From positions 3,596,001 to 3,660,000 of the forward strand of contig OZ245997.1 in the NCBI GenBank assembly GCA_965230195.1: a stretch of 64,000 nt of DNA, written 5' to 3'. The first letter of the stretch is position 1, and each line of letters begins with the position of its first letter. Positions 53,015 through 62,192 of the stretch are shown here, piece by piece. Made by a program: the position numbers and the translations under genes. This DNA is from Putridiphycobacter sp965230195 (lineage in GTDB: Bacteria; Bacteroidota; Bacteroidia; Flavobacteriales_D; Crocinitomicaceae). The notes beneath the pieces were generated by a model. The model had not been told where the DNA came from and did not search any database. It worked only from the letters and a program-made list of their open reading frames with translations.

Positions 53015-53803
53015 TTAAAGATCTGCAGCATTTGCAATCATTTCTGCAATATCCATCACTTCAATTTCTTCTTCCTTATTGAAATTCTTCACACCGTCAG
53101 TCATCATAGTATTACAGAAAGGACATCCTGTTGCAATCAGGTTTGGTTTTACAGCCAATGCATCTTCTGTTCTTTCCACATTCACTTCCTTATTACCCTT
53201 TTCCGCTTCTTTGAACATTTGCGCACCGCCGGCCCCACAACATAAACCTTTCGATTTACATCTTTTCATTTCAACCAGCTCTGCATCCAGTTTTTCCAAT
53301 ACCATTCGTGGTGCTTCATATACGTCATTCGCTCTACCCAAATAACAAGGATCATGGAACGTAATTTTTTTACCTTTAAAATGACCTCCCTCAACTTTAA
53401 GCTTACCATCCTTAAACAATTGCTCTAATAATTGGGTATGGTGAATTACTTCATAGTTACCTCCCAATTCAGGATATTCATTTTTTAAAGTATTGAAACA
53501 GTGTGGGCAAGCAGTTACTATCTTCTTTATGGCATAGGCATCCATCACCTGGATATTCATCATAGCCTGCATCTGAAACAAAAATTCGTTACCAGAACGC
53601 TTTGCCGGATCCCCTGTACAGGACTCTTCGGTACCGAGTACAGCGAATTTAACATTACAATGATTTAAAATTTTAACAAAAGCTTTGGTTATCTTTTTGG
53701 CCCGATCGTCAAAACTTCCTGCACAACCTACCCAAAATAAGACATCCGGTTGTTCTCCTGCAGCCATCATTTCGGCCATTGTCGGTACTTTTAATTCACT
53801 CAT
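53015..53803 (-). CDS. Cysteine-rich (CCG) Fe-S protein, GlpC/HdrB-like
   Basis: Two cysteine-rich CCG domains in 262 residues: CTGDPAKRSGNEFLF and CPHCFNTLKNEYP in the first half, HDPCYLGRANDVYEAPR, KSKGLCCGAGGAQMF and TGCPFCNTMMTDG in the second. Such subunits bind an unusual 4Fe-4S cluster and pass electrons as in heterodisulfide reductase B, glycolate or lactate oxidase complexes. It is the last gene of a five-gene operon and most likely partners with the membrane Fe-S protein at 54221. Donor and acceptor are unknown. Confidence 0.9.
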   Translation of the reverse strand: MSELKVPTMAEMMAAGEQPDVLFWVGCAGSFDDRAKKITKAFVKILNHCNVKFAVLGTEESCTGDPAKRSGNEFLFQMQAMMNIQVMDAYAIKKIVTACPHCFNTLKNEYPELGGNYEVIHHTQLLEQLFKDGKLKVEGGHFKGKKITFHDPCYLGRANDVYEAPRMVLEKLDAELVEMKRCKSKGLCCGAGGAQMFKEAEKGNKEVNVERTEDALAVKPNLIATGCPFCNTMMTDGVKNFNKEEEIEVMDIAEMIANAADL

Positions 53804-53808
53804 GTTAT

Positions 53809-54231
53809 TTATTTTTTAAATGCCTGAACTTTGGCATCAATCTCTGTTAAGTCTGTAAATTTTCCTTCGTATCTGGTAGCTCTCACAATATGATTATCAA
53901 TCCAGTGATAATTGCCTCCTCTTGGTTTCCCCATTAATATACTGTGATATTTAAATCCATGTTTATTTAACCATTCTTCAGTCACTTCACGGTGAGCTTC
54001 TAATCTGGATGTAAAAAAACAAATGATATGTCCTTCATCATACCATTTATTTAAGGTTTCCAAAGCATCAGGATATACTTTAGCAGTAGCCATTCTCTCA
54101 GGTTCCTCATTCGGAATATCATCACAAATGGTACCGTCAATATCAATCAAAAAATTCTTAACCCCTTCTGGTAAAACAGGTGAGATTGATTGCCCGTCAA
54201 CTTTTTTATCCTCTAAATTACTATGCTTCAT
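53809..54231 (-). CDS. HAD-like small phosphatase
   Basis: The 140-residue protein carries HAD motif I as LIDIDGTICDDI (~27-38), motif II in ICFFTSRLEAH and a Lys/Asp region GKPRGGNYHWIDNHIVRA. It has no cap domain, so it is a minimal HAD hydrolase. Substrate is unknown. It is encoded between the two Fe-S subunits, overlapping the upstream gene by 11 bases and separated by five from the downstream one, so it is tightly part of that operon. Confidence 0.82.
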   Translation of the reverse strand: MKHSNLEDKKVDGQSISPVLPEGVKNFLIDIDGTICDDIPNEEPERMATAKVYPDALETLNKWYDEGHIICFFTSRLEAHREVTEEWLNKHGFKYHSILMGKPRGGNYHWIDNHIVRATRYEGKFTDLTEIDAKVQAFKK

Positions 54232-55552
54232 CTTTCCAGTTTAATCTGTCAGTCGGGGAGAATTGCCATGGGGCCTGATTATTTTCAATATTCGTATTCA
54301 TGGTTACTAATTCAGAAGGCACCTTTGATTCTTCCATTACAAGATACCGTCTTAAATCAATAATAATTTCCAAAGGATTAATTAAAACAGGACATTCCTG
54401 AACACAAGCATTACAACTTGTACATGCCCATAATTCTTCTTCGGTAATATAATCTCCTAATAGTGATTTACCATCATTAAAATCTTTTCCGTTTTTTCGG
54501 ATACCTTCACCAACTTCCTCTACTCTGTCCCTTACATCCATCATGATTTTTCGGGGAGACAATAATTTACCGGTTGTATTTGCCGGACACGCTTCTGAAC
54601 ACCTTCCGCACTCAGTACAAGTATAAGCATTCAAAATATTAACCCATGTCAAATCCTGAACATCTTTTGCACCAAAACGTTGTGGTACTTCACCTTCAGC
54701 AGGTGCAGGTGCTGCAAACGGATCAGCATTCGGATCCAACATCAGTTTCACTTCATTGGTCACTGATGCCATATTAGTTAAGCGTCCTTTAGGTTCCAGA
54801 TTTGAAAAATAAGTATTCGGAAATGCCCAGAAGATGTGTAAATGTTTTGAGTACGGCAGGTAACAAAGTAGTGAAAATACGACTAATATATGTCCCCACC
54901 ACCCTATTCTTTCAAGGATATGTAATGTTTCTATTTCCATTCCTCCAAAAACCAATGGCCCAAACCAGCTCGAAATTGCAAAACCAAAACTACCCTGACC
55001 TTCAAGATGACTCTCACCCATTCCATACAAAACTTCATCTGCGCCATTCATGGTGAAAATACAAAGCACTAATATTAGCTCTGAATACAAAATAAGATTA
55101 CCATCCAGTTTAGGAAAACCAGTCATTTCACTCATTCTGAAACGCGGTACTTTTAGCAGGTTCCTTCTGGCCAGAAAAACAAAAGTAGCCAGTAAAGCCA
55201 ATACTGATAAAACTTCTATAGTACTGATACTAAAAATATATAATCCACCTAAGCTTGGTTGAAAAAAGCGGTGAGTACCGAATATACCATCCACTAAAAT
55301 TTCAATTAGTTCAATTTGCGTAATCACAAAAGCCACATAAATAAAAATGTGAAATATCCCTGCTAAAGGTTTTCTGGTCATTTTTGATTGGCCCAGGGCG
55401 ACCTTAGCCATAGTTTTCCATCGCAATGATTTATTATCAGAACGGTCAAGTGCTTTTCCAAGTTTAATATTCGCAATAATTTTTCGCACATTTAGTGCAA
55501 AAAAAGTTGAAGCTCCTATTACCAGAAGTATAAAAATAATATTACTAATCAT
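54221..55552 (-). CDS. Membrane-bound Fe-S electron-transfer protein (HdrC/NarI-like)
   Basis: The N-terminal half has about five membrane helices, starting IIFILLVIGASTFFALNV, with GIFHIFIYVAFVITQIELIEIL and VLSVLALLATFVFLA, plus helices near 150-245. The C-terminal cytoplasmic part carries two 4Fe-4S motifs: CTECGRCSEACPANTTGKLLSP (~315) and CTSCNACVQECPVLINP (~378). The 443-residue length matches membrane subunits of Hdr-like complexes. Together with the CCG protein it probably forms a quinone-linked oxidoreductase. It follows the MlaD-like gene by ten bases. Confidence 0.88.
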   Translation of the reverse strand: MISNIIFILLVIGASTFFALNVRKIIANIKLGKALDRSDNKSLRWKTMAKVALGQSKMTRKPLAGIFHIFIYVAFVITQIELIEILVDGIFGTHRFFQPSLGGLYIFSISTIEVLSVLALLATFVFLARRNLLKVPRFRMSEMTGFPKLDGNLILYSELILVLCIFTMNGADEVLYGMGESHLEGQGSFGFAISSWFGPLVFGGMEIETLHILERIGWWGHILVVFSLLCYLPYSKHLHIFWAFPNTYFSNLEPKGRLTNMASVTNEVKLMLDPNADPFAAPAPAEGEVPQRFGAKDVQDLTWVNILNAYTCTECGRCSEACPANTTGKLLSPRKIMMDVRDRVEEVGEGIRKNGKDFNDGKSLLGDYITEEELWACTSCNACVQECPVLINPLEIIIDLRRYLVMEESKVPSELVTMNTNIENNQAPWQFSPTDRLNWKDEA

Positions 55553-55562
55553 AAAAAATTAT

Positions 55563-56549
55563 TTAGGAAGGCACTTTTTGTTTTCTTCCGAACAACGAAA
55601 AGTGAACATACTTATTTGGATTCGCCTCCATATCATCCAGTAAATTTTGGATAGACTGATTGGTCTCCAGTAATTCTCTGTGTAAACTGTCGGTATGCAG
55701 CAATGCCCCTATAGAACCTTCACCGTTATTAACTTTTTGTAAAACGCCATTTAACTCAGTCAATGTTTTTTGAGTTTCCAGTACCACTGTTCTGATATCA
55801 ATATCGGCTAAAGTATCAGAAACAGAAGCTATATTATCAATTGTACGGTTAATTTCAGATGTTTTTTCTGAAAGGTTACCAGTAATGTCGTTAACATTAT
55901 TCAGGACATTATCAATTACCATTATTTCCTCGTTTATCGCAGTAGATAATGTATTCGCCAGGTCACCGAATTTAGAAATCGCCAGTCTGAATTCAAATAA
56001 ACTCTCATCAATGGTATAAGCTGCGGAAGTATCCCAAAAGGCATTAATAGAAACAATAATACCATCAACCGAACCGATTAAATCCTCTGTTCGCTTTTTT
56101 AACGGGAGGATTTGTTCATTAATTTGTTCCTGAAGATCCTTTTCAACATCAGATTTCAGCGTATCTCCACTTTCTATATAATTTACTGAAGCCACCGCCA
56201 TGGTATTCAGTTCCAGACTTAGAACCTTAGTTCCTAAAATATCAGAACTTTCCAGGTGAATCAATGAACCTTCAGGTAATAAAATTTCATCCTTTATTAC
56301 GGAAAAGGTAACTAATATTTTTTCAGGATTATCGGGGTGATGTGTGATTGCTTTTACTAATCCTATCTTTAACCCTTTCAACTGGACTTCATTTGAAACC
56401 TTTAATCCATGGGCCTTATCAAAAACGGCAAAATACTCACGATCTGCCTTAAAAATTGAATTTCCTTTCAAGAAGTTTACACCTGAGTACAATAATAATA
56501 TTCCTAAAATGACTAATAACCCAACTTTAAACTCTTTTGAAATTTTCAT
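55563..56549 (-). CDS. MlaD/MCE-domain protein
   Basis: The 328-residue protein starts at the ATG at 56549, one base past the amidase stop; the upstream in-frame TTG at 56567 overlaps the amidase and is rejected. One N-terminal membrane helix (FKVGLLVILGILLLYSGVNFL) leads into an MCE domain (~38-115: YFAVFDKAHGLKVSNEVQLKGLKIGLV, PEGSLIHLESSDILGTKVLSLEL). A long helical coiled region follows to the end (~130-310). MCE proteins shuttle lipids between membranes. It is second in the amidase-led operon. Confidence 0.92.
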   Translation of the reverse strand: MKISKEFKVGLLVILGILLLYSGVNFLKGNSIFKADREYFAVFDKAHGLKVSNEVQLKGLKIGLVKAITHHPDNPEKILVTFSVIKDEILLPEGSLIHLESSDILGTKVLSLELNTMAVASVNYIESGDTLKSDVEKDLQEQINEQILPLKKRTEDLIGSVDGIIVSINAFWDTSAAYTIDESLFEFRLAISKFGDLANTLSTAINEEIMVIDNVLNNVNDITGNLSEKTSEINRTIDNIASVSDTLADIDIRTVVLETQKTLTELNGVLQKVNNGEGSIGALLHTDSLHRELLETNQSIQNLLDDMEANPNKYVHFSLFGRKQKVPS

Positions 56550-56550
56550 T

Positions 56551-57696
56551 CTATTTTTTTTTCGCAAATTTAATAGCTTTTTCCAAATTTATCCGTTGAT
56601 TTTTGTGAAAAGCCACAATAAAGGCATTGTTAAAATCTTCGGTTTTCATTTCTTCCTTTAATTCCCTTGCCTCATCAATCGACTTATACGCACCAACAGT
56701 ATACTTATAAAAGCCTTTATCAAAATACATCCAGATTGGCAAACCTTTAAACCGATCATCATCCAAGTCCAATTTTTCAGGGTTTGTTTCAATCTGAACT
56801 CTAAAAATAACATCTTTTTCGTGAATTTCACTTTCCTTTAAACCGTAATTTCGAACAACTTCCACTTTTGCAGGTGTGGAATCTACCGGAGGAGCTTTAG
56901 GTTCCTCTACCTGTCCGCCTTCGTAATAGTCCTTATATTCACTAAAAGCGGTAAAAAAGCTATTAGCCATTGCACTTTGGTTTGCCGTATCCAATAAATA
57001 AGCTTCTTCTTCCTTATTGGTTAAAAAACCGGTTTCAATTAAAACACTTGGCATAGTAGTTTTATAAAGTACAAGAAATCCAGCTTGTTTTACACCTCTG
57101 TTGTTTCTACCCAGTTTTACAATAGCCGATTGAATTTTAGAAGCAAAGACAATACTGTGATCCAGAAAAACACTGAGTTGTAACTGACGCGCAATAATAG
57201 CATCAACCGACATATCAAAGTCCTTGTACTTCTCTCCTCCATCTTCTTCAAGATGAATCGCTGCATTTTCCCTTTCGGCTACCTTTTGCTGAGATTCCGT
57301 CCTGTGCAACCCTAAAACAAATGTTTCCACTCCACTGGCGTTAGAGGCTGCAGAATTGGCGTGAATACAAATAAACAGGTCTGCTTTGTTTCGGTTAGCG
57401 ATTTGAGCCCTTTCATCCAGCTCTACAAACACATCAGTTTTTCTGGTATAAATCACATTTATCTTCGGAAAGTTTTTTTCGATATACTCCCCGAGTTTTA
57501 GTGAAATAGCCAGAGTAATGTGCTTTTCTTTGGCAGTACTACCATGACATCCCTGATCGTGTCCTCCATGCCCTGGGTCAATCACCACCGTTTTTATTCC
57601 ATTATAAAAATCGGATTGGCTAAATCCTGCGTTTAAAAAAAACAAACCCGCAAACAATAAAATAGTTTTGAAAATGTTATTTAGCATAACGTCCAT
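56551..57696 (-). CDS. N-acetylmuramoyl-L-alanine amidase (Amidase_3) with SPOR-like tail
   Basis: This cleaves the amide bond between MurNAc and L-Ala in peptidoglycan. A signal peptide covers ~1-26 (or starts at the second ATG, MLNNIFK). The zinc-binding Amidase_3 domain has VVIDPGHGGHDQG (~37, His43), KEKHITLAISLKLG (Glu57 region), LFICIHANSA and SVLIETGFLTNKEE. A C-terminal ~75-residue SPOR-like domain (VIFRVQIETNPEKL ... YKYTVGAYKS) may target septal glycan. It heads the operon amidase-MlaD-Fe-S-HAD-Fe-S and is divergent from lptD. Confidence 0.94.
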   Translation of the reverse strand: MDVMLNNIFKTILLFAGLFFLNAGFSQSDFYNGIKTVVIDPGHGGHDQGCHGSTAKEKHITLAISLKLGEYIEKNFPKINVIYTRKTDVFVELDERAQIANRNKADLFICIHANSAASNASGVETFVLGLHRTESQQKVAERENAAIHLEEDGGEKYKDFDMSVDAIIARQLQLSVFLDHSIVFASKIQSAIVKLGRNNRGVKQAGFLVLYKTTMPSVLIETGFLTNKEEEAYLLDTANQSAMANSFFTAFSEYKDYYEGGQVEEPKAPPVDSTPAKVEVVRNYGLKESEIHEKDVIFRVQIETNPEKLDLDDDRFKGLPIWMYFDKGFYKYTVGAYKSIDEARELKEEMKTEDFNNAFIVAFHKNQRINLEKAIKFAKKK

Positions 57697-57709
57697 CTTA
57701 ATAAAATTT

Positions 57710-57717
57710 TAATTTTG
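57710..57717 (+). promoter_or_regulatory. -7 promoter element for lptD
   Basis: TAATTTTG matches TAnnTTTG exactly, 31 bases upstream of the TTG start of lptD. Confidence 0.4.
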
Positions 57718-57748
57718 CAAATAATTATAACAAAGTTAAGACCATAAT

Positions 57749-60277
57749 TTGACCTTAAGTAAAAATACATACAGACTTATTCATTATTTTTTGTTGATAA
57801 TCGTACTGGTTTCAACAAAAAGCAGCTTTGGCCAAAATGTTAAAGTTGCTGATTTTGGCTTAGGTTTTCCGGTATATTATTCTGCCAGAGACTCCATTGT
57901 GATGGATGTGCCGAATCAGATTTTAAGGCTTTATGGTGAAGCCGATATCAAATATGACGATATTCACTTAACGGCCGATTTAATTGAAGTTGATATTGAA
58001 AAAAGTGAAGTAGAAGCAACTTACAGTACCGATTCTATTGGGAACCCTGTAGGCAAGCCGGTTTTCAGTTATGGTCAGGAGGAAGTGAGGTGTGAGGCAA
58101 TGAAATATAATTTTGACACTGAAAAAGCTTATATCACTGAAGTTAGAACACAACAGGGCGAAGGTTATATTCATATGGCAGAATCAAAACGATTGCCTAA
58201 CGAAGAAATACATTTTAAAAATGGTAAATACACTACCTGTGATCATGAAAAGCCACATTATCATTTTCAGATGACCAAAGCTATTACAGTTCCTGAAAAG
58301 AGAATTGTCACCGGTCCTATATATATGAGGATTTTGAATATACCAGTCCCTATAGCAGCCCCATTTGCTTTTTTACCAAATTCAGAAAAAAGAAAGCACG
58401 GTATTTTAATGCCACGATTTGCGTTTGGCGCTCAATCCTTTGGTGTTCAATATGGAACAGGAATTGAAGACTTAGGTTACTATATCCCTTTGAGCGAAAG
58501 ATGGGAGACCACCTTCTATGGCACTATTTTTACCAGTGGAAGATGGGGGATCAGAAACCAAACTAACTATAACATAAAATATAAACACAGTGGTACCTTC
58601 CGGCTGGGTTATGAACGTTTAAAAGGCTATTTCTTTGAAGGAGCTAGCACAAATAACTATACGGTTTACTGGAAACACAATCAACATGTGAAAGCGCACC
58701 CAAGCTTACGATTTGGTGCCAGTATCGATTTCAGATCGAACAACAACGCCAAACAAAGCCTTGAAATTTTGCCGGAAAATGTTTTCAATACTGCTTTTAA
58801 CTCCGCCATGAATCTGAACAAAAGCTGGAAACTTAACCGGTTAAGCGGGGCCTGGACCACTAAAGTTTCACTTCAGCAAAATTCATCTACAAACAACTAT
58901 ATTTTTGAGTTACCAAGCTTTAACCTGTCAGTTAACCGTTTTGACCTTGGCGTGCTTCGACGACCATCCGCTATTGGTAAAAAATGGTACGAAAACATTG
59001 CGATAACCTATACTTTAAATTCTTTAAACAGAATTAACGCTCCCGATTCAGTTGTCAATGAACTTTTTAGTTCGGGTGACTTTAGCCAGATTGGAGAATT
59101 TGGTTTAAATGGTTTAAAGCACAATGCAATAGTACAAACCAACCTTAAACCTAAATCAGGGTGGTTTACCTTTAATTTAAACACCAATTACAATGAATAC
59201 TGGAACTTCCAAAGTATTGAAAAAAACTGGAACATTGCTGATGAGAAAATTGACACGACTTTTATTGATGGATTTGAGTCGTCGAGGGATATTAATTTTT
59301 CCGGAGGACTCGCCACCAATTTTTATGGGTATTTCAAGACAAATCTGCAATCTAAATTAAAGTTCAGACATGTCATGTCCCCCAATATAACCTTCACCTA
59401 CCGGCCTGACATTGGGGCGCACCAACAAATCCAAATTGACACGCTGGGTACAATGGGCTACTACTCTCCCTTCGATTTAAGTTTATATCGTGAAACCTCA
59501 AGAGGTGAATCCGGTTTAATATCATTTTCATTGGCTAATATTTTGGAAATGAAAAAATTGAATAAACGCGATAGTATTAATCAGAGTTTTAACAACTTTA
59601 AAATTATTGATCGATTCAGTATTAACGGTAATTATGATGTTATGAAAGATTCACTTAATCTGTCTAACATCAGGTTTAGTTTGCAAACTTCTCCGTTTAA
59701 GTTTATGAATTTTCAATCCAGCTGGACACTTAACCCTTATGAATGGGATGACCAAACAGGTGAAACTAACAGCACTTATGCATGGAATGCTGATAAAGGG
59801 ATTGGACGAATCACAAATGCTAATTTTGCGATTAATGGTCGGTATGGAAAAACCAGGGATCCTAAAACCGACACGTTAAGGAATTTTAAAAACACCACCT
59901 GGAATGTTAATTTTCAATACAATATCAATTATTCCAGAAGAAATAACGGTATAGTTGTTCAGGATACTTTTAATCTCGACCACACTATCCGGCTTAATGG
60001 CTCAGTTGAATTGTGGCAATTGTGGAATATAGACTATGATGTAATGACTGATTTAATGGGATTAACCACAACACCTAATCCAAGTTTAAGGCTGGCATTA
60101 AGACGAGAGCTCCATTGCTGGGAAAGTAGCATTGAATTTCGAAAAAACGGAAATTTTATTAAGAAGATTACTAATGGTGAAACACCTAATTACAGTATTC
60201 AATTCCGGATCAACATTAAATCATCAATGTTTAATTCATTCCTGCCGCAACAAAATATCAGAATCCCTGGTATCTGA
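57749..60277 (+). CDS. lptD: LPS-assembly protein LptD
   Basis: LptD forms the outer-membrane gate that inserts lipopolysaccharide. The 842-residue protein has a signal peptide (~1-28, ending SFGQ), an OstA-like N-terminal beta-jelly-roll (~37-210: VMDVPNQILRLYGEADIKYDDIHLTADLIEVD) and a C-terminal barrel. The frame is closed by a stop ~10 bases upstream; the only start giving the signal peptide is TTG at 57749. It is divergent from the amidase operon, linking envelope genes. Confidence 0.93.
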   Translation: MTLSKNTYRLIHYFLLIIVLVSTKSSFGQNVKVADFGLGFPVYYSARDSIVMDVPNQILRLYGEADIKYDDIHLTADLIEVDIEKSEVEATYSTDSIGNPVGKPVFSYGQEEVRCEAMKYNFDTEKAYITEVRTQQGEGYIHMAESKRLPNEEIHFKNGKYTTCDHEKPHYHFQMTKAITVPEKRIVTGPIYMRILNIPVPIAAPFAFLPNSEKRKHGILMPRFAFGAQSFGVQYGTGIEDLGYYIPLSERWETTFYGTIFTSGRWGIRNQTNYNIKYKHSGTFRLGYERLKGYFFEGASTNNYTVYWKHNQHVKAHPSLRFGASIDFRSNNNAKQSLEILPENVFNTAFNSAMNLNKSWKLNRLSGAWTTKVSLQQNSSTNNYIFELPSFNLSVNRFDLGVLRRPSAIGKKWYENIAITYTLNSLNRINAPDSVVNELFSSGDFSQIGEFGLNGLKHNAIVQTNLKPKSGWFTFNLNTNYNEYWNFQSIEKNWNIADEKIDTTFIDGFESSRDINFSGGLATNFYGYFKTNLQSKLKFRHVMSPNITFTYRPDIGAHQQIQIDTLGTMGYYSPFDLSLYRETSRGESGLISFSLANILEMKKLNKRDSINQSFNNFKIIDRFSINGNYDVMKDSLNLSNIRFSLQTSPFKFMNFQSSWTLNPYEWDDQTGETNSTYAWNADKGIGRITNANFAINGRYGKTRDPKTDTLRNFKNTTWNVNFQYNINYSRRNNGIVVQDTFNLDHTIRLNGSVELWQLWNIDYDVMTDLMGLTTTPNPSLRLALRRELHCWESSIEFRKNGNFIKKITNGETPNYSIQFRINIKSSMFNSFLPQQNIRIPGI

Positions 60278-60452
60278 TTAAACTACAGGTAGCTTTCCAA
60301 CAGTAATTATTATTAGCCGGTTATTCTCTTTATTCTTTTTCATAAATTTGGTGGTAATCCATAAGACTTCGCAGCCATCCCGTAAAGTCTTTATCCCCAC
60401 TTATTATGAATTTAAAACTACTTTGCTGATATAATTCAGCTAAAACCAGATT

Positions 60453-62192
60453 ATGAACTTACAAATCAAAATTGCTTCCCTTTTAGCATTTATTATTGTT
60501 TTTAGCAACAATGATAAACTTATAGCTCAATGTGCCAGTGCGACAAACATTTATACTTTTACTTATAATGGCTCAACTTACGAAGTAGTAAGAGAAAATA
60601 AATCGTGGATTGATGCAGCGGCCTGTGCTGTGGCCAGAGGTGGTTATCTGGCTGAGATTAATGATATGGCTGAACAAAATGCAATTTATACCGAACTGAG
60701 TTCAAATGCTTCAATTGTAACCGGAAATACCATAGCGCCTGATGGTGGTGGCGCATCTTATGTATGGATTGGGGCCAATGACCTGGGTACAGAAGGTGTT
60801 TGGATATGGGACGGAGATAATAATACTACCGGACCTCAGTTTTGGCAGGGAACCACCAGTGGTAATGCCGTTGGAGGATTATATAACAACTGGGGAAATG
60901 AGCCTGATAATTTCAATAATAATCAGGATGCTGCCGGTATAGCATTAACCAATTGGCCCTTAGGTGTAGCCGGAGAATGGAATGATGTTGACCATACCAA
61001 CACCTTGTATTATATTATCGAGATTGATGTAAATGATAATATCCCACCAGTTCCGGACCTCAATATGCTTCCGGATATTTATGAAGAATGCTATCTGGTA
61101 TCTCCAACCATCCCCACAGCAACCGATAATATTGTGGGCACCATTAATGGTGTAAGTGATATTTCCTTTCCGCTTTTGACTGAAGGTAATTATCAGGTAA
61201 CCTGGACTTATACAGACCCATCAGGTAATAGTGTTGATCAAATTCAAAATATTACGATTGACGATACCACGGCACCTGTTTTTGACATGCCCGTTTTACC
61301 CGATTTTTCCAGTGCCTGCAGCGTAGATTCTATTCCTGTTCCAACAGCAACCGATTTTTGTACAGGATCAGTTGATGGTGTATTGGATACCCCTCTTCCA
61401 ATTACAACATTAGGCACTACGGTTGTAACCTGGACCTATGATGATGGCAGAGGAAATATGATTAGTCAAACTCAAAATATCATTATACACGACACAGTTC
61501 CACCAGTCCCGAACATTGCCGGTTTACCGGACATCAACCATAACTGTATAGTATCGGACCTTACTGCTCCCGAAGCAAGCGATAATTGCACTGGTATAAT
61601 TACCGGCACTCATGATGCTGTGCTGCCTATTCAAAATCAGGGTACAACCGTTATAACCTGGACTTATGATGATGGTAATGGTAATCAGTTTATGCAAACA
61701 CAAAATGTAATCATTAACCCTGCATTTGATTCTGTTGTATTAGATAATCTGACCTTGACACTTACTGCATATGAAAACAATGCAACTTATCAGTGGTTGG
61801 ACTGTGATAATAACTATAGCCCAATAGCTAATGCTACAGCGCAAAGTTTTACAGTTACTGAAAATGGAAATTATGCTGTTGAAATTACCTCCGGAAATTG
61901 CGTCGACACCTCCAATTGCTTTATAGTCGCTGATCTTGGTCTAAATGAAATGGCATCTCCTCTTTTTAATGTATACCCTAACCCTACCGAGGGACAAATT
62001 TCTATCTCTGCTACTAAAGAAAGTTTACCTTATAATGTAATTATCAGAAGCATTGATGGAAAAATTGTTGACTCAATTAACAATTTAAGTAAAACAACAG
62101 AAAACACTGATATAAAAGGAAATAAAGGGCTATATATTATTGAATTGCATCATTCAAATCGGATTAGCTATTACAAAGTATTTAAAGAATAG
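60453..62192 (+). CDS. Secreted C-type-lectin-domain protein with HYR-like repeats and T9SS tail
   Basis: After a signal peptide (~1-25) comes a C-type lectin domain (~35-195): SWIDAAACAVARGGYLAEI, YVWIGANDLGTEGVWIWDG, NWGNEPDNF, AGEWNDVDHTN. Three HYR-like repeats of ~80 residues follow (~200-275, 276-355, 356-430), each with P-x-P-T/A-TDN..G...G and TWTYDDG-type motifs. An Ig-like segment and a type A T9SS sorting domain (~505-579: LFNVYPNPTEGQISI, KGLYIIEL) close it. It is likely a carbohydrate-binding surface or secreted protein. Its stop overlaps the convergent PqiA-like gene by 11 bases. Confidence 0.88.
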   Translation: MNLQIKIASLLAFIIVFSNNDKLIAQCASATNIYTFTYNGSTYEVVRENKSWIDAAACAVARGGYLAEINDMAEQNAIYTELSSNASIVTGNTIAPDGGGASYVWIGANDLGTEGVWIWDGDNNTTGPQFWQGTTSGNAVGGLYNNWGNEPDNFNNNQDAAGIALTNWPLGVAGEWNDVDHTNTLYYIIEIDVNDNIPPVPDLNMLPDIYEECYLVSPTIPTATDNIVGTINGVSDISFPLLTEGNYQVTWTYTDPSGNSVDQIQNITIDDTTAPVFDMPVLPDFSSACSVDSIPVPTATDFCTGSVDGVLDTPLPITTLGTTVVTWTYDDGRGNMISQTQNIIIHDTVPPVPNIAGLPDINHNCIVSDLTAPEASDNCTGIITGTHDAVLPIQNQGTTVITWTYDDGNGNQFMQTQNVIINPAFDSVVLDNLTLTLTAYENNATYQWLDCDNNYSPIANATAQSFTVTENGNYAVEITSGNCVDTSNCFIVADLGLNEMASPLFNVYPNPTEGQISISATKESLPYNVIIRSIDGKIVDSINNLSKTTENTDIKGNKGLYIIELHHSNRISYYKVFKE

